Below are positions 1 to 7,636 of a DNA stretch of 64,000 bases, piece after piece. How positions within the stretch are numbered: the first letter of the stretch is position 1; each line of letters starts with the position of its first letter. The stretch comes from Frankia sp. AgB32 (GTDB taxonomy: Bacteria; Actinomycetota; Actinomycetes; Frankiales; Frankiaceae): NCBI RefSeq assembly GCF_023243045.1, contig NZ_JALKFX010000006.1, positions 1 through 64,000 on the forward strand. The letters are read 5' to 3'. The notes beneath the pieces were generated by a model. That model did not search any database. It saw nothing but the letters and a program-made list of their open reading frames with translations, and had not been told where the DNA came from. The position numbers and the translations under genes were made by a program.

Positions 1-1
1 C

Positions 2-254
2 TTCATGCGATCACTACGCGTCATCCGCCGCCAGGTCACCGACCAGGCGGATTTTTCCCCCTGACGACCACACACACACGCTCCGGGAAACCTTCACAGA
101 GATCACCGAAAGGCTCAACCCTGCGCGCCGCCACCGCACATACCCACGCACCATCAGACGAGGCCGACACAACGCCTACCGGGTCAAACGCCCAACAGAC
201 ACCGGCACCCGACATGATCAGCCACCGAAGATCATCCTTGCCCGGACCGCTTAA
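2..254 (+). pseudogene. IS4-family transposase, C-terminal remnant with frameshift
   Basis: The end of an IS4-type DDE transposase. One frame reads LRVIRRQVTDQADFSP and hits a stop at 62-64. The next frame continues from about position 60 with DHTHTLRETFTEI, then a basic tail with YPRTIRRGRHNAYRVK and a TAA at 252-254. Removing one C from the five-C run at 57-61 joins the two frames exactly (DFSPDDH), so this is a single-base frameshift. The part upstream lies outside the window. The bases just after the stop resemble an element end but no second terminal repeat is visible. The family call rests on recalled C-terminal motifs. Confidence 0.7.
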
Positions 255-605
255 CTAAGCGCCATTGGCCTATATGCCGGAGACCGCCTGGGCAGTAAAC
301 GGGTATCTCCCAGACTTGTCCCGGAGTAGTTTTGCGACTCCGGTTTTGATCTCGCCTGACTTCATTTCGACACGTCAACGGCAGAGGGCTGTTCACCCAT
401 CGCTCATCTTTCCGGGCCTCACCTGACGCGATCCAGTCGCGCCTTTTCCCGCGACGCTCACCACAACGGTCTTCAGCCAATGCGGCTCGGGGTGGTTTAG
501 AGCCTCTCCCCGCAGAGCGGCTCTGGAGGGCCAACAAACCTCCATCTCCCATACAGCACCGCGGTCCGCAGGACGTCATCTCTTCCTACCTTCCGCGTTC
601 GTGTT
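255..605. other. Spacer between IS remnants, possible group II intron fragment
   Basis: No convincing protein gene. The minus strand is open for 115 codons (232-579), but the product has low complexity and no recognised domain. The minus-strand sequence is rich in purine runs of the kind seen in the structured 5' part of group II introns. I could not find a domain V hairpin or a reverse transcriptase gene, so this is only a guess. The block sits exactly between an IS4 tail and a decapitated IS3 tail. Confidence 0.2.
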
Positions 606-932
606 CACAACAAGACTCTCAAGTACAGTTATGATTTTCCGGACCGGTTCGGGTCGCTGGCCGATGCCCGCGCCTACTGCGAGGGCTTCTTCACCGCCTA
701 CAACCATGACCATCGTCATTCCGGGATCGGGTTCCACACCCCTGCCTCGGTCCACTTCGGCACCGCAGGCCAGGTCCAGACCCACCGGCAGGCCACCCTC
801 GACCGCGCCCACGCGGCCCACCCCGAGCGGTTCGCCCGCCGGCCACGACCACCCCGCCTACCCAAGATCGTGTGGATCAACCAACCCATTCCAAGCCAAC
901 CGAGCGACGACCAACTGTCGCAGTTGACTTGA
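606..932 (+). pseudogene. IS3-family transposase OrfB, C-terminal remnant
   Basis: The frame starting near 606 reads HNKTLKYSYDFPDRFGSLAD, then YCEGFFTAYNHDHRHSGIGF and HTPASVHFG, and ends at TGA 930-932. This is the last third of an IS3-family integrase-fold transposase: the NHxxxHSGIGxxTPxxVH block is the classic C-terminal signature. The catalytic N-terminal part is missing. Sequence upstream of about 606 does not continue the family, so the copy was cut by a later insertion or deletion. Non-functional. Confidence 0.85.
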
Positions 933-1268
933 CAACTAGCGGATCGGGTCGATCGGAAAATCATCTACCCAATCGAACAGATGTTCCGCATACCTGACGG
1001 TTTCGGGCCTGCAAGCAAGGTAACGGGGAAGTATGGGTGCGTCTTTTGTTCGCCGGTTTCGTCGGCGTGTTGGCTGGCCAGCGAGAGGAAACCGCGTGCG
1101 GCTTGGTCGTCGCCGAGGTCGAATGTGCCAGCCGAGACGCTGAGCTCCCCGCTACCGCCGGCGGACCTGTTCACGATTTTCGACCCCGACGCCGTCGCCG
1201 CGCCCGCAACCAGCGGCTTCCGTGCGGTGCTCGAGCATCCCGGCGTGCGCAGGGTGCGGCCGAGCAGA
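933..1268. other. No gene recognised
   Basis: About 335 bases between the IS3 tail and the stop of ppk2. Open frames exist on both strands but none has a recognisable domain or a good ribosome binding site. The plus-strand frame that begins at 981 runs antisense into ppk2 and is taken as a shadow. Probably decayed sequence. Confidence 0.5.
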
Positions 1269-2102
1269 CTACTCCAGGTCGCGGCTGCGGTCGGGCACCC
1301 ACGTGTAGAGGTCTCGGGGCGGCCTGACATAGTTCTGGGCCTTTGGCCGGTCCGGAATGACAAGCGAGGGTCGCTCGACCTCCTGGTACGGAATGGTCGA
1401 CAGCAGGTGGCTGATCATGTTTATGCGGGCTCGGCGCTTGTCGTCCGCCTCGACCTCGAACCAGGGCGATTCCGTTGTGTCGGTGTGGACGAACATGTCG
1501 TCCTTGGCGCGGGAGTAGTCCTCCCAGCGGCGGATGGACTCCAGGTCCATCGGTGAGAGCTTCCAGCGGCGCATCGGGTCATCCAGCCGGTCGCGGAAGC
1601 GGTCGTCCTGCTCGGCGTCGCTGACCGAGAACCAGTACTTGCGCAGCATGATGCCGTCGTCGATGAGGAGCCGCTCGATCACCGGGCACTGTGCGAGGAA
1701 ACGTCGGTGCTCGGCTGGCGTGCAGAACCCCATGACCCGCTCGACGCCGGCGCGGTTGTACCACGACCGGTCCATCAGGACGATCTCGCCGGCGGCGGGC
1801 AGTTGCTCGATATAGCGCTGGAAGTACCACTGAGTTTTTTCCCGCTCCGTTGGCACCGGGAGGGCGACGATCCGGGCGACCCGCGGGTTCAGATATTCGG
1901 TGACGCGTTTGATGGCGCTGCCCTTCCCGGCGGCGTCTCTGCCCTCGAATATCACGACCAGGCGTCCGCCAGTCTCGCGGATCCACTCCTGCATGGTCAC
2001 CAGCTCAGCCTGGAGCCGGAGGAGTTCCTTCTCGTAGAGCTCACGCTTCAGCCGCGGTGCGGCGTCACGGGTGCCGGTCCGGCGTCTGACTTGTCCGCTC
2101 AT
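1269..2102 (-). CDS. ppk2: Polyphosphate kinase 2
   Basis: Cytosolic PPK2-family enzyme that transfers phosphate between polyphosphate and nucleotides. The 277-residue length fits a single-domain member. Visible motifs are the Walker A-like VVIFEGRDAAGKGSAIKR, the DRSWYNRAGVERVMGF block with the catalytic Asp/Arg, and the lid segment RKYWFSVSDAEQ. The C-terminal half keeps the conserved WKLSPMDLES and SPWFEVEADDKRRARIN stretches, so the gene looks intact. The start at 2102 gives MSGQVRRR just before the domain; an upstream ATG at 2237 would add 45 unconserved residues. It stands alone between IS remnants, so it may be mobile or a relic of the older chromosome. Confidence 0.92.
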   Translation of the reverse strand: MSGQVRRRTGTRDAAPRLKRELYEKELLRLQAELVTMQEWIRETGGRLVVIFEGRDAAGKGSAIKRVTEYLNPRVARIVALPVPTEREKTQWYFQRYIEQLPAAGEIVLMDRSWYNRAGVERVMGFCTPAEHRRFLAQCPVIERLLIDDGIMLRKYWFSVSDAEQDDRFRDRLDDPMRRWKLSPMDLESIRRWEDYSRAKDDMFVHTDTTESPWFEVEADDKRRARINMISHLLSTIPYQEVERPSLVIPDRPKAQNYVRPPRDLYTWVPDRSRDLE

Positions 2103-2421
2103 ACCTGTCCAAGGAGGGAGGCCGCAGGGGCTGGTCCGTTGCCGCCCGCCATTATTCCATCCGGCCTGCTCACTGGTGCACCATCCTCGTGTCGGAACTC
2201 GTAAATGGGAGAGTTCGGACACGCCCCTGGTCCCCACCGGGCCATCGCCCTGCTCGCTCGACCGTCAAGGTCCGGCATGAGTTCCGCGAGGCCCGGTGGC
2301 CCAGGACACCCCGACTGGCTACAGGGCTGCGCGCCGGAGAGCGCCGATCAGTGAGCGACCGGCTGCGGTGTCCCGGGACCACCGGGTGTCTTCCCACTGG
2401 TGGAGCAGCGAGGAGACACAC

Positions 2422-2892
2422 GTGAGTATCGACCCGATCCCGGCGCCGCGTGTCTGCGCCGGAGTGGACTGGGCCAAAGGCGACCACGCGGTGGCGGTCG
2501 TGGACGCCGACGGCGAGGTCCTCGACCGGTTCGCGGTCTCCCACGACGCCGCCGGGCCGAGGAACATGGTCAAGCGGCTGCTCAGACGCGGCGTGACCGA
2601 GGTCGGGATCGAACGCCCCGACGGGCCGGTCGTCGCGGCGCTGCGCCAGGCCGGGCTGACGGTGTTCGTGATCCCACCCGGCCAGTTGAAGAACCTGCGG
2701 TCCCGCTCCGGGTCGGCGGGGAACAAGGACGACCGGTTCGACGCCTACGTCCTGGCCGACGTGGTGCGCACCGACCGGCGCCGGTTGCGCCCGCTCGTGA
2801 GCGACAGCGCGGCCACCACCGCACTGCGCCGCAGTGTCCGCGCCCGCCGGGACCTCGTCGCCCACCGGGTCGCGGTCGCCAACCAGCTGCGC
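2422..2892 (+). pseudogene. IS110-family transposase, N-terminal half only
   Basis: GTG start at 2422 with AGGAG at 2411-2415. The product begins VSIDPIPAPRVCAGVDWAKG and holds the DEDD-type catalytic domain of IS110 transposases: D in GVDW, E in GIERPDGP and the DDRFDAYVLAD block. Homology stops after VAVANQLRA, where a complete protein would continue for about 250 more residues with the transposase_20 domain and its essential Ser. The downstream sequence is unrelated. The copy is truncated and should be inactive. Confidence 0.85.
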
Positions 2893-3209
2893 GCTTGCGA
2901 TCCCTCCAGGGATGATCAGCGACCCGATAGGTCGAGTACCCCACCGATTTTTCCGTGGCCCACGTTTTCCCCGGCTCGCCGGGTCCGCGACCGTTACAGA
3001 AGCGTCGGCCATGGCGGCGGTCTACTTGATCTGATGCGCCCGGATCTCCGGCCGGTTCCTCCGGCGACCCGGCAGCGCTTGCGGTCCAGGCGCCTACCTC
3101 GAGGCGGCTGCCGACGGGTCGCCGTGGACAGGGCGTGGATGAGCGGAACTACTCCGCCGACTCCCGAGACATCACCGCAGCTCACAGCATATGTTGATCT
3201 TCGGGAACG
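2893..3209. other. Scrambled junction sequence, no gene
   Basis: Sequence between the broken IS110 gene and the acyl-CoA dehydrogenase tail. The IS110 frame runs on as low-complexity Arg/Pro-rich residues to 3258 without any domain. A small inverted pair, CCCTCCAGGG, lies near 2902-2911. No other structure is visible. Confidence 0.4.
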
Positions 3210-3284
3210 AAGGTCATGCAGATCTTCGAAGGCACCAACCAGATCCAGCGCATGGTAATCGCCCGCCACCTCGCCAAGGGCTGA
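3210..3284 (+). pseudogene. Acyl-CoA dehydrogenase, last 24 codons
   Basis: The frame AAG at 3210 to TGA 3282-3284 reads KVMQIFEGTNQIQRMV followed by IARHLAKG and a stop. This is the highly conserved C-terminal signature of acyl-CoA dehydrogenases (the IxEGTxQIQR motif and HLxxG end). Nothing upstream matches the rest of the enzyme, so only the extreme 3' end survives. It shows that the chromosome was cut here, probably together with the IS110 decay, and marks the left edge of the CHAT locus. Confidence 0.85.
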
Positions 3285-3375
3285 TCAGAGGTCGCACCAG
3301 CGGCGAGGCCGGGCCCCACCGCGCCTGGCCGTAGGCGCCCCACGGTGCGAGAAATCGTTTTGCGGGCCCGTTTCC

Positions 3376-5664
3376 ATGGTAAGCATGGCAGGCTGTGAGG
3401 TTATGAGCACAGAGGCGCCCGACAGCGTCCCTGGCCGAAGGCTGAGGGAAAGCAAACAGGGCGAGGACGCGACGACGAACGACCACGAGATCGAGATCGC
3501 CTCCCGTAGGATGACCCACCGCGAGATCATCTCAAAAGGCACATTCTGGTCTACGATTCTCTCGCCGCTCATGTTCGCTCTGTTCGCTCGCCGTCCGGAC
3601 GGAGTCGGCGACATTTTCTGGGAGGCCAGGATCGCCTGTGCTGCCCTCATCTCACTCCGCCTTTATGGACAGTACCGGGCAGTCCTCAAGTACACACTGC
3701 CCACCAGACGCAGGATCCGTGACCGCATCGAGCTCCGGTATCTTGTGACGCTGCTCGTCGCCCTGGTGGGACCCGTCAGTGGATGGATCTCCAGCCTGTG
3801 GCTCGCCCTGCCCACCACCGGGACGATCCTGGTTCCGGTGGTGGGCACACTGTTCATGCACTTCTTCGTCGGGCGCCGGAGCGTCCTGCTCGCCGAGTCC
3901 GGCGCCGCCGGGCGCTGGTCTGGCTGCCTCCTCACCGTGCTCATGGCCCCGTTTGGGCTGCTGGCCGCGGACGGCGTGCTCGCGTTTCTGGTCGCCGGGG
4001 TCGCTCAGCCCTCCAGCGAGCTGATGGTCGCCGCGTTCTGCACGTCCTTCGGCGCGCTCCTCGGCTGGGCCTACGAGGACCGCCACGAGGACGGCGTGTT
4101 CGCCCGCCTCTCGGACGCGACCACCGTCGGCAAGCTCCCGAGAAAGGATGCCGTGGCCGCGCTGTCGTTCTGGCTCGAGGACCAGGTGGTCCTGCGCGCG
4201 GGCAGGCCCGACTTCGCCCTGGTTTACTGCCTGGTCGCGGTCGGCGGAATGCCGTTCATGTTCGCCACCGACAAGGGCGACTTCAGGGTCCCGCTGGTCC
4301 GCAAGATGCCGTTGGAAGAGGGGGAGCGGTACCTGCACCTGGCGGAGACCATGCTGGCCATGATCGATCACCTGGCGGCACAGGAGGAGAATTTCGCCTA
4401 CCTCTCGAACGAGCGCACCCTCCAGTTCTGCCGCGCCTCGTTCAACCTCACCAGCGGAATCCGAGCTGAACGGCTCAATCGTCCAGAGGACGCCGCCTCC
4501 GCCTACCGCGCGGCTTCCCAGGCATTCACGTCCGCCGGGATGCCGGAGCACGCCGCGCTGGCGGCAATCTACGTCGGCAGTGCGCTCCTGCGGGGCTACG
4601 ACGCACCCGAGCGCGCCATCGAGAGCCTGCAGGCGATCGCGCACGAGAGTCACACCGGCCTGATGCTCCGATTCGCGCTCGCGTCCGCCGACGTCGGCCG
4701 TCTGCTGCGCGCTGGAGAACCGGACCCGGACCTACGGCAGGAGGTGGCGCATAGGCAGGCCGCCTATCCTGACGTCGAGGACGACATCAGGACGATAACG
4801 GCGGAGCTGCCCCCCGGCCTGTACAGGTTCGGCGGCGTCGTCCTGGCGAAGGCTCTTCCCCAGACCGTACGGCAGCTCGAGGAGGTCATCGTCACCGGCC
4901 ACACGACGACACCGGGCAGGGGACCGGGCTTCAACGGGCTGGTGAAGGTCGCGCGGGCCCACTATGCCACGTTGGAGCGCGCCCAGAAGGCCTACGACGA
5001 CCGTCGGCCCCAGGAGGCGGGGCGGTTGGCAGTCACGGCGCTTCGGGAGGCGGCCGAGTCCAGCGATTCCCAGGTGCTCCTCAGCGCCAGCTTCCTCCTC
5101 GCGCTCCTGGCCGTGCAGGACGGCCGGTGGACCGAGGCACACGACTCCCTAGCAATGATCATCGATTTCGGTGAGCTGCTCAGAGAGCAGAGCCTGAACC
5201 CCGAACGCGGCTCCCCCCGAGAGGACATCGTCCAGCAGGCGGTCACCCTCCTGGTGCTGCTGCTCCTCGGCAGCGGTGCCGGGCCTGACTGGCCGCCGCC
5301 CGACGCCGTTCCCAGGGCGCTGTCCTACATCGAACGATCCCGCTCCCGGACTTTGCTCAGCATGCTCGGCGAGACGGTACGTGTCCCCGCGCCGGAGGGG
5401 CTGGACGCGCTGGCGGCCGACGAGCAGCGAGCCCTGGTGGAGCTCCGGGAGTGTCGCCGCCACCTCGTGGCGCTCGACGGCACCGCCGTCGCCGCCCTGC
5501 CGGCCGTCACCGCCGCCCGACGGGCGGAGAACCGGCTGCGTGCCATAGAGCAACAGATCCGTGAAACAGGCCCTGCGGGCGCGGAGTACCTTGACGTCAG
5601 GCGAGGCACTCCGATCGCCTTCACCGAGATCCAGGACCTGCTACGTGAGAGCGCGGTCAGCTGA
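3376..5664 (+). CDS. Membrane-TPR protein: N-terminal part of a split CHAT protease
   Basis: 762 residues from ATG 3376 (in-frame ATGs at 3385 and 3403 are alternatives). About five hydrophobic segments lie near residues 54-72, 118-165 and 182-235. Helical TPR-like repeats follow (for example ERLNRPEDAASAYRAASQAF) up to about residue 650, then the coiled stretch that normally leads into a CHAT domain (AVTAARRAENRLRAIEQQI). The last residues, TPIAFTEIQDLLRESAVS, match the linker just before the first CHAT strand (typically ...LLP...xVLVEYFV). The ORF stops two codons after an 11-base repeat whose partner lies in the CHAT gene at 8865-8875. I infer that the C-terminal protease domain was separated by inversion of the 5658-8864 segment. 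As it stands the protein has no catalytic domain. Confidence 0.75.
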   Translation: MVSMAGCEVMSTEAPDSVPGRRLRESKQGEDATTNDHEIEIASRRMTHREIISKGTFWSTILSPLMFALFARRPDGVGDIFWEARIACAALISLRLYGQYRAVLKYTLPTRRRIRDRIELRYLVTLLVALVGPVSGWISSLWLALPTTGTILVPVVGTLFMHFFVGRRSVLLAESGAAGRWSGCLLTVLMAPFGLLAADGVLAFLVAGVAQPSSELMVAAFCTSFGALLGWAYEDRHEDGVFARLSDATTVGKLPRKDAVAALSFWLEDQVVLRAGRPDFALVYCLVAVGGMPFMFATDKGDFRVPLVRKMPLEEGERYLHLAETMLAMIDHLAAQEENFAYLSNERTLQFCRASFNLTSGIRAERLNRPEDAASAYRAASQAFTSAGMPEHAALAAIYVGSALLRGYDAPERAIESLQAIAHESHTGLMLRFALASADVGRLLRAGEPDPDLRQEVAHRQAAYPDVEDDIRTITAELPPGLYRFGGVVLAKALPQTVRQLEEVIVTGHTTTPGRGPGFNGLVKVARAHYATLERAQKAYDDRRPQEAGRLAVTALREAAESSDSQVLLSASFLLALLAVQDGRWTEAHDSLAMIIDFGELLREQSLNPERGSPREDIVQQAVTLLVLLLLGSGAGPDWPPPDAVPRALSYIERSRSRTLLSMLGETVRVPAPEGLDALAADEQRALVELRECRRHLVALDGTAVAALPAVTAARRAENRLRAIEQQIRETGPAGAEYLDVRRGTPIAFTEIQDLLRESAVS
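5647..5657 (+). repeat. Left breakpoint repeat of the inverted CHAT segment
   Basis: GAGAGCGCGGT. It matches, at 9 of 11 bases and in inverted orientation, GAGACAGCGGT read on the minus strand from 8875 to 8865; the last five bases (GCGGT) are identical. Both copies are read in the same codon phase (ESAV here, ETAV there). The left copy runs into a perfect 12-base palindrome, GGTCAGCTGACC, at 5655-5666, which holds the stop codons of the two convergent genes. Whether this is a recombinase site or only microhomology cannot be told from one sequence. Confidence 0.6.
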
Positions 5665-7108
5665 CCGGAGTGATCAGCAGCACGCCGCCACCCCTGGCGA
5701 GCGCCGCGACCGTGGTCGCCGGATCGGCACCGCCCACGGCCAGCACCACGGCACCACCGAGCACGTTCAGGACGAGGACGTCGGTGAACGCCCGTGACGG
5801 CGCGTTTCCTCTCGGCTCGAGGAGGGCGGTCGTCCTGGCCCCCCGGTCAACGGCTGCGGCCAGTGTCCCGTCCGGGTCAGGCAGGACGAGCACCCATCGC
5901 CCGGCCAGCTCATGGGGCGGCAGAGCCGGTCCGAGGTCCACGGACGCGATCCGGGCATTGCGGTCGACCGGCCGCAGCAGATAGCGGCCGGCAAAGGCGG
6001 CTCGCCCGTCACCAACCAGATCGTCGACGACGATCTGGTGGTAGGCCGCCAGCGAGCGCCCGGCGCGGACCGGGTCCCGCGGCGGCGAGAGGAGCCCGAC
6101 CGCGGTAACCGCCACCGCCACGACGAGGAACAACGCGACCAGCACAATCCCCGGGTGCAACGGGGCCGCGTTGGCATTCGGCGGGGGAACGGGCGCGGGA
6201 GCCGGCGCGGGACTCGCGCCGGGGTTGCCTGCGACGATGGGGGTGTATCCGAGCGCGGACGCCCGGTCGGTGTCCACCGTGCCCTCCGCCCAGAGCTGGT
6301 CCAGTGCCTCCCACTGCCTACGTTCGGCCGCGAAACTAGTCGCGGGATGCAGACCCATGGTCTCCAGCAGCGTCCTGCGGTGGACGTCGAACGCCGCGCG
6401 GAAAAGCTGCCCGTAGACGGTCGCCGCGCTCACCGCGGCCCGGTACCCGAGGCCCATCACGGCCACGCCGGCCGCCAGGCACACCAGCGGCCACGGCAAC
6501 GGCAACAGGAAGACGGCGAGCGCGCTGCCCGCAAGAGTGAAGACCGCGCCCAGCCCACAGAGGGCGACAGCCTGCTCCAGTCCCGCGTTCGCCGAGGCAA
6601 AGGCCTGCTGGAATGCCTCGGGAAGCACCGGGTAAAGGCGAGGCCAGGCCGTCACTCCGTCGATACGGTAACGGCCGCGGGGGTGGACCTCGGCTCCGCG
6701 CAGGACGTTACCGAACGTCGTCGGCATGACGAACGCGTCAACGACCGGATAGTCGCGGAACCGCACCGGGTTCTGGTTCCGCATGTTCCGCTGCCTGCTC
6801 GCGCCGCGCCTTCCCAGCCAGCCGCCCCCCGGCAGCCCATCCCAGTAGCCCTCCAACAGCCTGATGAACCCCGGCCGCACGGCGGCGGTGAGCTGGCTGC
6901 CCGCGAGCACCAGGACGATCGCAGCGCACAGGAGGCCGGTCTTGGCCTCGGGACTCAGCCCCCGCCAGTGCCGCCATGACTCCGCCCAACCCGTACCGCA
7001 CAGGACTACCAGCCCGAACGCGGAGGCAAGCCCGAGGACCGGCAAAAGGGTCGCGACCAGCCACCGCCGGCTGATCAGCCCGGTAACGGTTTCCACGAGG
7101 CCGCCCAC
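5657..7108 (-). CDS. Membrane protein with C-terminal SAF-like domain
   Basis: 483 residues from GTG 7108, one base after the stop of the preceding gene and behind GGGAG. Hydrophobic segments lie near residues 16-38, 57-76, 182-235 (two) and 319-341. A Pro/Ala linker (about 297-316) precedes the last one. After it a roughly 140-residue outer domain resembles SAF/CpaB-type domains: AAYHQIVVDDLVGDG, RYLLRPVDRNARIASVDLGP. The central part has an unidentified cytosolic loop (about 80-175). It is the third gene of the minus-strand set CHAT, CBS/zinc, SAF; tight spacing argues for one operon. Its stop lies in the palindrome shared with the convergent TPR gene. The function is unknown; a membrane partner of the CHAT protein is inferred from context. 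Confidence 0.7.
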   Translation of the reverse strand: MGGLVETVTGLISRRWLVATLLPVLGLASAFGLVVLCGTGWAESWRHWRGLSPEAKTGLLCAAIVLVLAGSQLTAAVRPGFIRLLEGYWDGLPGGGWLGRRGASRQRNMRNQNPVRFRDYPVVDAFVMPTTFGNVLRGAEVHPRGRYRIDGVTAWPRLYPVLPEAFQQAFASANAGLEQAVALCGLGAVFTLAGSALAVFLLPLPWPLVCLAAGVAVMGLGYRAAVSAATVYGQLFRAAFDVHRRTLLETMGLHPATSFAAERRQWEALDQLWAEGTVDTDRASALGYTPIVAGNPGASPAPAPAPVPPPNANAAPLHPGIVLVALFLVVAVAVTAVGLLSPPRDPVRAGRSLAAYHQIVVDDLVGDGRAAFAGRYLLRPVDRNARIASVDLGPALPPHELAGRWVLVLPDPDGTLAAAVDRGARTTALLEPRGNAPSRAFTDVLVLNVLGGAVVLAVGGADPATTVAALARGGGVLLITPVS

Positions 7109-7109
7109 G

Positions 7110-7622
7110 TCACTCCCAGAACGCGACAAAGAGGTGGTCGCCGCCCTGACAGACACCCGGGTCCTCAGGAAAGCCATGCGGGAAGACGTTCGGGGTACCA
7201 CAGACATGGCACTGGACCCTGCTGGGTCTCCGTTCACCAGGCCGATCACCATGTGGCTTGTGGTCGGTGTGCAGGGTGTAGGCGCCGCGATCCAGCAAGC
7301 TGCGCTCGACCGCGGGAAGTAGACGGTCAGCGTGGACCAGGCCCACCGTGCGCGCCCGCTCGCCACGGACGGCGACCAACGCCGGTATCCCGCCTGCCAG
7401 CGCGTCCAGCAGAACGCCATCGAGCACGGCTGCCTCGACCTGGCGTCCGGCATCGACCAGGACAGCCGGCCACGCACCTTTGGCACCGACAAGCCCCGCG
7501 GGCTCACCCGAGGAGTCGATGAGAACACCAAGAGCATCGGAATTCCGCGCCAGGACTACCCGGATGTCGCTCAGAGTACTCGCCATCACCTCAACCGGGG
7601 ACATCAGATCCTTGATCAGCAT
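7110..7622 (-). CDS. CBS-like protein with C-terminal zinc-ribbon-like motif
   Basis: 170 residues, ATG 7622 preceded by GGAGG, 14 bases after the CHAT stop. The N-terminal 110 residues look like a weak CBS-domain pair: KDLMSPVEVM opens as CBS domains do, and ALGVLIDSSGEPAGLV and PALVAVRGERARTVGLV match the strand-turn-strand of each half. The last 35 residues contain CHVCGTPNVFPHG, a further Cys in GVCQGGDH and several His, fitting a small metal-binding ribbon. CBS pairs bind adenine nucleotides, so this could be the sensor of the system. That role is inference. An ORF in another frame (to 7537) is a shadow. Confidence 0.65.
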   Translation of the reverse strand: MLIKDLMSPVEVMASTLSDIRVVLARNSDALGVLIDSSGEPAGLVGAKGAWPAVLVDAGRQVEAAVLDGVLLDALAGGIPALVAVRGERARTVGLVHADRLLPAVERSLLDRGAYTLHTDHKPHGDRPGERRPSRVQCHVCGTPNVFPHGFPEDPGVCQGGDHLFVAFWE

Positions 7623-7636
7623 GGCATCCTCCGTTT

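Noticed and set aside
981-1556. 191-codon plus-strand frame over the end of ppk2
   Set aside because: It is antisense to a clear PPK2 gene, has no domain and no ribosome binding site.
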